A stretch of 64,000 nt of DNA from Halichondria panicea (taxonomy: Eukaryota > Porifera > Demospongiae > Suberitida > Halichondriidae): positions 1,616,201 through 1,680,200 of the forward strand of contig NC_087379.1 in NCBI RefSeq assembly GCF_963675165.1. The letters run 5' to 3'. The position numbers and the translations under genes are program-made. Every line of letters begins with the position of its first letter. Positions within the stretch are counted from its first letter, which is position 1. Below, in pieces: positions 55,236-64,000 of this stretch. Below the pieces are notes generated by a model. That model was not told the origin of the DNA. It did no database searches and saw nothing but the letters and a program-made list of their open reading frames with translations.

Positions 55236-55980
55236 CTATACAAATCCCTGTAGCAGTAGCCATTTGTGAAATTGATCTCTTTGGACACACCCTTTAATTA
55301 TTCCTGTGGATGTAATGCGCATGCGCGCTCATTCCCCCATGTGTGAGAAATATATCCAAGATCCAGATCCAGATCCTCCTGGCAGAATCATCTTTGTCTT
55401 GAGGGCCTGGTAAGCCACAAAACACTACCATATAACAATATAGATAACAATATGCATGTACACAGGTCTTTTCTTCTTATACACTGAACTCCTGGAAGAA
55501 TCAATTTTCTTCTTTCTTGAGGTCCTGGTAAGCCACATAATACAATAAATAACAACAATAGATGCATGTAAATAAGTCTTTTCTTCTCAGTGACTTTATA
55601 TAGATAAACTAACTTTTAATATAAAATTTATTATAGAAACTAATATAACACTCTAATACTTTTGAGCGAAAGCAAAAACATGGCGAGAGGCATTAGCACA
55701 GCGCCAGCTTGAACACTAGTTACTATAGCTATGCAATCATAAAATGAATGTCTTCCAACGAAGCATTATTTTTGCAAATCCACAAATTAAAATCCAAGAA
55801 AACATGACTAGAAGCCTATATAATAGAAACTCTTACTTGCACTTGATTCATCCTTGAGCAGTCTACACACACAGACACACAAACACACTACCGTATATAC
55901 CTCGCTTGCGCATGCGCACCGAGGCATAATCACATGCAACACACAAGTTATTGACTCTCTGTATTCTCCAGTCCCTACAG

Positions 55981-56901
55981 GTTCAGTTGTCCTGCAGTCA
56001 ATGCTCTGAGGCTCCAGTCAAGATGTTTGGTGGACTAGCGGTAACCATCAATGGCAAGGTCTATTATGGTGGAGGAGTCTGTGATGACGATGATGACGAG
56101 TACTGTGTCCACTGTTACGATCCGCTACAAGACGTCTGGTCAACTCTGCCCAGACTTCCTGTACGCTATTTTGATCTAGGAGAGGTAAAAGGTCAACTGG
56201 TAGTAGTTGGTGGTAAGGATTCATCCGGCTCTAGATCCAATGTGGTACATGTGTTTAACAAAGGAAGGAACTGGAAACAGACGATCCCACCCATGCCCAC
56301 AGCGAGGATTTCACCAGCAGTCGTTAGTCTCCCAACACATCTTGTCGTAGCAGGAGGTGTGGTCTCTGGTGACTACACTGATAATGTTGTTGAGATCTAC
56401 AACATCAGCACCTCCCAGTGGAGCGAGACAGACAGACTACCGTATGCTTGTTGTGACCAAAGAGGAATTGTCTACAACAACACAGTGTACCTAATGGGGG
56501 GGGGATCTGACGGTAAGCATCTAAACAAGGTGTTAGCTGCTCAAGTCGACAAGCTCATCTCAGCAGAGCGACAGGATGATGGGAGTGCCAACAAAGCCGA
56601 CTCAGTCTGGAATCCAATATCCAACACACCGTCTTATTATCCCTCCCCTGTAACGATATCCGACACCCTCTTTACTATTGGTGGAAAAGATAGTGGTGAA
56701 GCCACTCAAAGGATCTACGCCTACTCAACCTCGATGGACTCCTGGCTCTACGTTGATGATCTACCATCTCCTGTAGCATACGCTGCCACTGTGTCACTGT
56801 CTCCAACACAGTGCCTTATGATTGGGGGACGGAACAATGAAGGACAAAAACAATCTACCGTCTATAAAATTAGTAACGCAGGCGCAGCAACTATTTTTTG
56901 A
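55981..56901 (+). CDS. Kelch beta-propeller, last exon of copy D
   Basis: Joins in phase 0 to the kinase exon and encodes 306 residues to the stop at 56899-56901. The blades show TINGKVYYGGG, VKGQLVVVGG, PTHLVVAGG, NNTVYLMGGG, SDTLFTIGG and CLMIGG, with turns DVWSTLPRL, RNWKQTIPPMP, QWSETDRLP and DSWLYVDDLP. An acidic run DDDDDEY follows the first blade motif, longer than in copy A. The frame is complete, so copies A and D are the two candidates for working kinase-Kelch proteins. Residues that differ from copy A are grouped in the loops. Confidence 0.9.
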   Translation, partial: VQLSCSQCSEAPVKMFGGLAVTINGKVYYGGGVCDDDDDEYCVHCYDPLQDVWSTLPRLPVRYFDLGEVKGQLVVVGGKDSSGSRSNVVHVFNKGRNWKQTIPPMPTARISPAVVSLPTHLVVAGGVVSGDYTDNVVEIYNISTSQWSETDRLPYACCDQRGIVYNNTVYLMGGGSDGKHLNKVLAAQVDKLISAERQDDGSANKADSVWNPISNTPSYYPSPVTISDTLFTIGGKDSGEATQRIYAYSTSMDSWLYVDDLPSPVAYAATVSLSPTQCLMIGGRNNEGQKQSTVYKISNAGAATIF

Positions 56902-57022
56902 GTGTTTATTTGGCTTAAGATTTATGTTCAAGGATAAAAATTGTCTTAAAAGATTGATGAAATGTTTACATTGCATGAACAGAAGCACGTTATTAATTGT
57001 GACAATCGGCTTCATGCAGTAG

Positions 57023-57072
57023 TCTCATGAATCCTCCGCCACGTACAGAGAGTCCGGCTGATTCATGAGACT
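57023..57072. repeat. Small inverted repeat AGTCTCATGAATC
   Basis: A 50-bp palindromic insert with ends AGTCTCATGAATCC and GATTCATGAGACT between copy D and CWF19L1 copy 5. Similar in design to 41008-41052. Confidence 0.6.
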
Positions 57073-57175
57073 AGGGCTTTAGCAGATTGCAAAATCATTA
57101 TACCCATTTTGATCTACATTACCCATTGAATTACATATATATACTTGCATGCTGACAGATTATCAGTCTGATCAC

Positions 57176-57281
57176 TAGCCTCGATCCCAGGCCGAGTTTT
57201 CGCTTTTATAACGGTTAGGCGAACAACTGGTTGTTCGCCTAACCGTTATAAAAGCGAAAACTCGGCCTGGGATCGAGGCTA
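57176..57281. mobile_element. 106-bp almost perfect palindrome with 9-bp target duplication
   Basis: The whole element is a foldback of TAGCCTCGATCCCAGGCCGA and its complement with about four central unpaired bases. The flanking 9-bp repeat tctgatcac (57167-57175, 57282-57290) shows that it inserted as a unit. It shares the TAGCCTCGAT end with the 591-bp elements and is probably the smallest Mutator-like MITE in the window. Confidence 0.85.
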
Positions 57282-57409
57282 TCTGATCACACAATCATTT
57301 TTTCACATAAATATTGCTCGTATCATAATTATTATCATAATGACAATACAATAATTAAATCGGAAATAATTATCTACAGAAGTGAAGGTGAAAGCGAGAC
57401 TGGATAAAA

Positions 57410-60400
57410 TTAATCAATGTTGTCAATGGGAAGTCAAATTTCTTCCTCATTTCTAGAGCAGCTTTTTTCGCCTCGTCCTTTGTTGCCAGACACGACTTCC
57501 AGTTGATCCGATTGGGCAAATTCAGAACGAGAGGAGCAGCCAACACCTCCCTGCAGCCGATATTGCAACCAATAAAAGCATTCAACATGTCATTAATTGG
57601 TTTTTAATTACCTTCCAAATTGGAGAGAGAAACGTCCGTACGTATTGTTCCAGGAACTAGAACAGTTTGTGTGTTCACTCAATAGGTATGATGACAGATT
57701 TGTGGAAGAGACATTTGCTGAGTATGCAATAGAAAGGTTAGAGGTGTGCATTGTCGGTGTGACGAGACTCACGGATATGTTCTTACCTACTCACTTGAGA
57801 GTGCTGTTTACCTCATGAGCTCAAAGTAGTAGAAACATACTATAACCTATATTCAGTGATCTGGTTGTTTGTCTGCGTAAGTTGGTGAGAAAATGGTCTT
57901 GTGAACACATTTTTCCCATCATTAAACTCTGCCAGGAAGTATGGGACACCAGTGTACGCAAGCTGTGTGTGTGTATGCATGTGTGTGGGAGGGGGGGGGA
58001 GTGTGTGTAGCAGATTCTAGCAAAGAGAAGTATCGATCACTAAAAGGCTTAGCCTCGATTCCAAGCAGCATTAAAATACGGCCTGGTACCTATTGCATGG
58101 GTGATAGTGCGTGCGCATGCGCTTCAAAATTACAATAATTATGGGTAGTTACTACGAACGTAAAATCTTAGTAATTAAATTATACCGTTTACTAAGAATA
58201 ATAACGTTTCTTTATCTCCATGACCGAGTTCTGTGAAGCTGTGGCTTATGTATTGGTCTAGAAGCCTTGAACACTAATTTAAAGACAGAAGAGGCTCTCA
58301 TCTACTACGTCTAGGATGGTCCTATAGCCAGATTGTCTTCACAAGTAGCAGTTAAGAGGCACCATACACTTCCCATAGCCTGTACAGATCCAAGGTAAGA
58401 CATCCTGACTATCCTGACCATACAACCGTCATAAAGGTAGATGAGAGCCTCTTCTGACTTTAGACTAGTGTGAAAGCCTTCTGAAACAACGCAATACTAA
58501 GCTGATGTACATAGATAGAAAATAGATGAGAGAAAAAAAGGAGGATTCCCCAGATTCTGGTGAATAAACTAACGCACTATCACCATGCAATAGGTACCAG
58601 GCCGTATTTTAATCGGCCTGGAATCGAGGCTATAAAAGGCTTAGAGAATGGTACGTAGAACATGGCACAGCTATGATGTGTGTGTATTACCTCTGAGGGT
58701 GGTGTTTCCCTGGGCACAGTCTCAAGCCACACCCCCATACTCCGCCCATAATCTATGAGGGCTTGTCTCAGAGCATCAGATAGAATCTTGGTCACTGGAA
58801 TAACCTACAATGACCACCATTACCATCACACACTAACCATACACAACTATCAGTCAACACATCTACCATACACACACTAACATGTACCGTATTTATACAA
58901 TGTTTCCACATAATTATGTAAGTTTGCGAATGCTAATGGCTTCACAAATACGATTTCAAAGACCTATATTGTATGACATCACGATCTTTGCTAAATGGCC
59001 TCTTCTAAAATCCTAAAACCGTTGAAATTAAAGTCAAGTTATGGCAGCTGAAAGAGTCCAAGAACCATTGAATGATTATAAAGAGAAATCACATTCCTCT
59101 GTTTGTCCTCAAAACCTTGTAGCCTAATCTCAACACACCAACCATACAGTATCAATCACATCACATGATAATACGGCCTTGACGGTACTGACCTGTAGTT
59201 GAAGATGCTGTGATTTGTAGTTTCTCTCAAAGATGACACACGACTGATCTTTGCTGTTGAAGTACTTCCTCAGAGCACTCTTAAACTTTCCAAGCTCCTC
59301 CAAAACCTCCTACAGTAATAGAGCACAGGTCATACAGTGTACATGCATGATATATGGTATAGTGATCTCTGCTTACACAGTGGGCAGACCAACAGTGGCT
59401 GTACTAAAGAGGTGGTCTGCTAACACAGGTCCAAACACATGCTATGGAGACTTTGGGGCCCATTAACCTGGCTGTATTATAGAGGGTGGCCTGCTTACAG
59501 GCTGACCACTACAGACTGCTAAATAGTACACACAGAGCATGGAAACATACTCTCCACAATACAAACAATGACTATACACACACAGCAGTGGTACACACAG
59601 CACATGAACTCACTGGTGGTGCGTCAGTGGAGGCTGCATATAGTGACCGATGGGTAGGACCAGCACATGCTCCGGTACCATCCCACCCTTGGATAAAGCC
59701 AGGTACGTCTATATAGGGTATACAATACAAACTATTAGCTATAGTGGTCTGCTATTTGTGAGCTACATTGTATTTTGTATGTGCAGTATTAGCAAGTACA
59801 ACACACTCTATCTCACATGATCTCCGATGGAGACCACGAGATGTTTCTCCACCTCCTTGTCCCCCAGACAGAACCAGCACAGCCCCATGGGCTGGGGAGG
59901 GGGTCATCTCTTTGCAGGGGGTCCTCCGTCCTCTTGTCTCTTTTGTTTGCGATGAGCTGAATCAAGAGCTCTCTGATCAAAGAAGAAGTTAGGCCCATGC
60001 AGCCTCCTCTTGAGACTCCCTCTGCACAGTGTGTGGGAGTAGGTACACAATAAACTTTGACCTCTGCAAACATGGTGGATTTAAACTATAACACAAATGG
60101 TGATATCTAGAGATACATGTAGGACTCTCAGAGTGCTACATAACGCAAGTCTTTGTTTGGACATCTACATATATTTGTCCCTTCAACGATAGCTAGACAT
60201 TATGGATAATAGTTTTCCTTACCAAAGATTTGACTAGTTCAGTGTAGGGACAGTTGGTGGCAGTGGGTGGTTGCTGAGTCAGCTCTTTCTCGTCCATGGA
60301 GCTCATGGGTGTGACAGAGAATGCATACAGGTACTGCAGGTATGAAGATGATGTCATCATTAATAACATGTAATACTAATGGGACTAGAATGATTTCAAC

Positions 60401-61677
60401 TCACTCTTTTCTTCTTGTCTGGATTTCCCACTTGAGCCAAAGCTAAGAACCGTGTCACATGATGTGGCTTGCCTTGGAGGATTTTGTGATTCCTGCATGA
60501 AATGAAGCACAATACAGTTAGCATCAAAAGTTGTGGAGGTGTTACTGTGTAGGGATTTAAAGATGAGGACATGTAAGATGTACGTATAATTATAATGAAC
60601 GGTCATAACTTTAGTTTCGTTGCTCAAATCATAATTCTGATTTTCTGAGAAAGATACATGCACCTTTCAGAATGAATAAAAAATGTATACTTATTTTCAG
60701 CCTGATTTCCTGTTCTAAATTTGGGACTTGAACGAACTCAGAAAATCAACAGGAGCAGACTCTAGTACTCTAATAATATAGGGATGGACGTACTGTACCT
60801 GTACGGTATTCTCTCATAGAAGGTTTGGTGTAGAGCTGCAAAATGGTAGCATGGCTTGAGACACATGGCCAGTTTACTCAGAGGCTTTGCCCCCACTGCA
60901 CTCAGGTCCAGTCCGTCCTGCATGAGCATAAGGTATTATTAAGGTACTGGTCCATCCTACAATAACTGGGAGCTAGGTCTCACAGGAGCCACTGTGAACT
61001 TGTCCACTGCCCCGGGCCAATCAGAGGTGAGGAGAATGTCCACTCCACGGTAGCCCTCTCCACTGCACTGACCCTCCAGCCAGGACACATCAGAGTCAGT
61101 GAAATATGGTCGCTAGAGGGAGAAACAAAAACTAGTTCAACAACTTTTCCAGGTGATTGGGAAGAGAACTGACCAATAGATTATCTCCATTGTCTTGATG
61201 CTGATAGGTCCTCCCCTGGTAGCTCCCACTGAGATAGGCCACCCTCAGACCACTGGACGCACTGTACACTCCACGCTGACCTGTAATGGAGTGTGACTCA
61301 TGTGTGTACTGATAGAGTGGTTAACAACATGCATACACTGTACCTAGACATGTGACATTGGGGCAAAGCTCTCCTCCATCACGTGACAAGTCTCCATAGA
61401 ACTGGCCATGCTCAGTCCAACACGGGCCAAGGATGAACGTCGGTAGAGGCACTGTGCATGGGGATGTAATAAATGTCAGAGGAAGGTGATTTGATATCGT
61501 TTAATTACCTGTTTCCACCCCCTCCCGATACTTGCTCCACTCCTCCTGGCAGTCAGAGCTAAAGAAAGATCCAACACACAACAGCAGCTACATAAAGGGA
61601 CAATAAATGCACTGGCACTGCAGTGAGTGTGTGCATCCATTGTATGTAGCTACCTCAAAGTCTTTGTTCTTGTCATC
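57410..61677 (-). pseudogene. CWF19L1: CWF19L1-like gene (copy 5), most complete but lacking exon 1
   Basis: The minus strand, in reading order, carries the tail of exon 1 (KNKDFE, 61650-61677), FFSSDCQEEWSKYREGVET (61508-61600), PTFILGPCWTEHGQFYGDLS (61346-61470), YSASSGLRVAYLSGSYQG (61206-61285), YFTDSDVSWLEGQC and GVDILLTSDWP (60960-61115), [20 protein letters not shown] (60810-60925), ILQGKPHHVTRFLALAQVGN (60399-60492), YAFSVTPMSSMDEKELTQQP (60221-60340), the CWFCL-type exon (59816-59990), [20 protein letters not shown] (59611-59705), [20 protein letters not shown] (59190-59310), SDALRQALIDYGRSMGVWLE (58690-58806), the FLAEFDDG exon and LNLPNRINWKSCLATKDEAK (57412-57556). At 61677 homology stops abruptly inside exon 1, so the start is missing. 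The last exon reads on past the usual C terminus. Confidence 0.8.
58050..58632. mobile_element. Mutator-like MITE, second copy of the 37097-37687 insertion
   Basis: Same ends, same interior and same 9-bp duplication taaaaggct (58041-58049, 58633-58641), at the same intron position of CWF19L1. It was therefore copied with the gene and did not insert independently. Confidence 0.85.
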
Positions 61678-61679
61678 GT

Positions 61680-62205
61680 TTTATCCTTTACTGGTCAAAT
61701 TGTTGTAAATTTTACAACAACCTGGGAGGGAGCGTGTTATCAACTTGTGAATGTTGCATGATATTGGCAGATTGGATGAACCGATTATCCTTTGAAGTTC
61801 TGCTGAGCTGTTCAATTAGGACACACAAAAAAAAAGGTTTAAAACAAGCTATACAGCATGTAGGACTGAGTAGTATCCATTGATAGACCCTCTGGACTAT
61901 CTTGGTAGCCATAGAATATTTTCGAAGAGGAAGCAGCATGCCATTTTGTACACAGGCAATTCACAAGTGGACACAAGCTCTACAATAGTCTACATGCTTG
62001 CTAAGCAGCTTAGTTGACCAGAGTGCAGCTTTTAAAGGCCACACATACTTCCATCGAGGCAGCAGCAAGGCATAAAATCGATGGTTAGTTTGTGCACAGC
62101 CATTGACCCACGCCCGGCCGAGCGCCCATCTCAACATGCGCAACAAGACATAGCCACTTCATTGGGGGCGGCGATAACATCAAGCTAATTAATTTTGGTG
62201 GGTTG
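61680..62205. other. Stretch without recognised features
   Basis: Begins at the breakpoint in CWF19L1 copy 5. Short open frames on both strands have no protein-like pattern. No repeat pair was identified. Confidence 0.5.
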
Positions 62206-62207
62206 GG

Positions 62208-63420
62208 CTCAGATCATAGATATTGTACACTCCGTGGATGTGAAACACTTTTCCGCCCACTACCAAAAGTCCTGAAACACTCATTGCAACGGATGACACG
62301 GACGAAGTATCCGGAATTCCTTATAGTATACGGAATCTACTGCATGGATACAATAATAACAGTAACTACGTGTGAGTCAGTGATTGGATAACTGAAGCTC
62401 CCAGTCCAAGTTCTTCCAGTGCTAACTGATTCTCTGCGCAGGGAGAGCCAAGAGAGATGTTCATGAATGAAAGTGGAAATGCAGAAATCATATTGGAACC
62501 TGACAACTCTAGATCTAGCTACATGTACACTGCTGACTTAATTTTTGTGATGACATTGTATATAGCACAGCATGTATGCACACAGAATATTATATAGGCA
62601 GGCATCCATGCATGGAGATAGACCTTTAATAGACAACTAAATGGACAACTAAAACTGATTTAAAGTTGAAGGAGGATTCTTCTTTGTAATGCATTACCTA
62701 AATTAAAAAAGTATGTTAGAATGCACATAATAATTTACTCCGGCCGCTGTACGATCATGTATGCATTATCATCATACAGTACATTTGTATGAATAAACAT
62801 GTTCACCACAAAAAGACACGCTTTCCTGAAATAACAAAACATTTACTGAGGGTCAAAATAGATTCTCCCGGTATAAGGACATCTATATTATTGAATGACC
62901 ACATCATTTAAGTGATGGAGCTTTTTGTTGGCAAGATCGCCTAACCACAAGATAGGTACTGTTGAACACCTAATCTTGACCTATCATTCAGTTTGCTGCT
63001 AGCCGTATACATTTCCTTAAGTGCTGAACACATTCTCCCGGTACTTCACTTCATAGACTAACAGGAAAGCAAAGCGAAATGTTCCAACTATAAACCCAAC
63101 CAAAGATCGCCTAACCACAAACTTGTCACCTAGTAAGTTACAGAAAAAAATGAGCTCCAAAAGGCTATCCACTAATAATGCAGGCTCAATATACATGCTC
63201 TATGATAGACTTACCTCCCACCTACGAGTACAGCAGACCTTCTCCTCAACTGAAGCCACAAGTGCGCAGCTGTGCAAGAAAAACAACACTAAAAGTGGCC
63301 ATTTCTGCAGCTGGGTGCCGTTGCAGTGAGTGAACACGAATACTCCGTAATCTACCCGTATACTACCTACGTTTCACATCCACGGAGTGTACAGTATCTA
63401 TGCTCAGATGCAAACTAAAG
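62208..63420. mobile_element. 1.2-kb element with inverted ends
   Basis: GTACACTCCGTGGATGTGAA at 62225-62244 pairs with its complement at 63375-63394, with flanking similarity outward (atagata / tatctat). The interior contains a direct repeat agatcgcctaaccacaa (about 62934 and 63104) and two ttctcccggta motifs (about 62862 and 63032). No transposase frame. Confidence 0.55.
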
Positions 63421-63431
63421 TGATGGAACTG

Positions 63432-63650
63432 TAGTCGAGCGCCGCCGCCCTCCTTGAAGGAGGTCGGGAATCAAGCCTATCCACAGTTTTGTTCTGGCCT
63501 GTTACGCAATAGTATCATGAATATCATTTATTCTATGTGGGATTTGGAGCTGGTGGAATTGTTGGATTTCCAACAACAGAACAAAACTGTGGATAGGCTT
63601 GATTCCTGACCTCCTTCCGGGCAACGGTAGAGGGCGGCGGCGCCCGACTA
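63432..63650. mobile_element. Mutator-like MITE, 219 bp, 9-bp target duplication
   Basis: Ends TAGTCGAGCGCCGCCGCCCT and AGGGCGGCGGCGCCCGACTA are inverted repeats. The direct repeat atggaactg flanks it (63423-63431, 63651-63659). Same family as 579-848; the internal segments gaggtcgggaatcaagcc and its complement also pair, so most of the element can fold back. Confidence 0.85.
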
Positions 63651-63659
63651 ATGGAACTG

Positions 63660-64000
63660 TTCCAGGTTCCAGTAGTCTGGCCCCAGACCACTCCCTTGCA
63701 CGTGATCTGACATGTGCTAGGGAGAGGGTCTGGCATTTAATTTAGAGTCACTTTTCTTGGTTCAGATGTCAAAATTTGACATCTCCAATCAGATTCGCAA
63801 GAATGCAATTAAACTGTCACATGATTCCACTTCACAGAGGAGGTTGATAGTACTTGACCTTTGTCATTTTTAAAACTATGCCAGTAGGCAATGGCTAACT
63901 TAAATTCCTGTATACATCAACTAAAAATGTTATTTCAAGTACAGAGAATCTTTCAAATCTCACTAAATCTGTATAGGAGTAGAGATAATAGCCAGCCAGT
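63660..64000. other. Window end without recognised features
   Basis: No convincing open frame, splice pattern or repeat pair was seen on either strand. Confidence 0.5.

Larger units (their letters stand above)
51518..55980 (+). other. 4.5-kb intron of copy D filled with nested repeats
   Basis: Donor GTGAGC, acceptor CCCTACAG (55980). It holds, in order: a G/C-run repeat (51530-51690), the start of the ATGCCTCGAGGCG element shared with copy A (51996-52345), a 1.07-kb element (52351-53425), the inverted TAGCCTC repeat (53444-54018), a TIR element (54033-54614), a hairpin (55096-55235), and the end of the ATGCCTCG element (to 55929). All but the last-named element are missing from the copy A intron, so they inserted after A and D separated. 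No extra exon was recognised. Confidence 0.75.

Noticed and set aside
1-64000. tRNA or rRNA genes
   Set aside because: I looked for tRNA-like A/B boxes (TGGCNNAGTGG, GGTTCGANTCC) and rRNA-like conserved blocks by eye and saw none that were convincing. A tRNAscan or Infernal run would be decisive.

Overview
The window looks like animal nuclear DNA, most plausibly from a demosponge. It has intron-containing genes with GT-AG boundaries, a Bcl-2 family gene, DNAJC25-like and CWF19L1-like genes, a TKL-type kinase joined to Kelch repeats, and a very dense load of small inverted-repeat transposons. The species is inferred from gene content only. I could run no database search.

The backbone is a tandem array of one gene family. 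Each unit has a short 5' UTR intron, one large exon encoding a TKL-like kinase domain plus a long coiled coil, a phase-0 intron, and one large exon encoding a Kelch beta-propeller. Copy 0 is only the 3' end of a Kelch exon (1-457). Copy A (9905-13751) and copy D (49907-56901) look intact. Copy B (18456-25116) is a pseudogene with a 2-nt deletion, a 3.3-kb transposon in the Kelch exon and a 16-nt deletion. Copy C (28723-33686) has an intact kinase exon but has lost its usual 5' leader and the first part of its Kelch exon, where a Tc1/IS630-type element sits.

Between the kinase-Kelch units are repeated, partly broken copies of passenger genes. CWF19L1-like copies lie on the minus strand (about 970-3750, 13950-16870, 25720-26160, 36440-46790, 57410-61677). 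DNAJC25-like copies lie on the plus strand (3830-5820, 25180-25410, 26180-27160, 33811-35000). A Bcl-2-like gene (6430-7352) has a 5' echo at 27383-27617. The block has therefore been duplicated several times as a segment and then reshuffled. A shared transposon insertion shows that the CWF19L1 copies at 36-41 kb and 57-61 kb are the closest pair.

Mobile DNA is abundant and several elements can be delimited to the base. These include a P-element-like transposon (41073-46664, 8-bp target duplication) with a hAT-like element and a Ty3/gypsy fragment nested in it; a non-autonomous relative at 35126-36036; Mutator-like palindromic elements with 9-bp duplications (579-848, 37097-37687, 57176-57281, 58050-58632, 63432-63650); a TA-flanked 3.3-kb element (21001-24337); and a TAA-flanked element (39446-39881).

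The most interesting biological signal is in the Kelch exons. The paralogues are nearly identical in DNA, yet amino-acid differences cluster in the blade loops, just after each GG and just after the conserved Arg of each blade. In Kelch proteins such as Keap1 these loops form the ligand pocket. Together with the kinase and coiled coil, this looks like a family of diversifying recognition proteins wired to a kinase.
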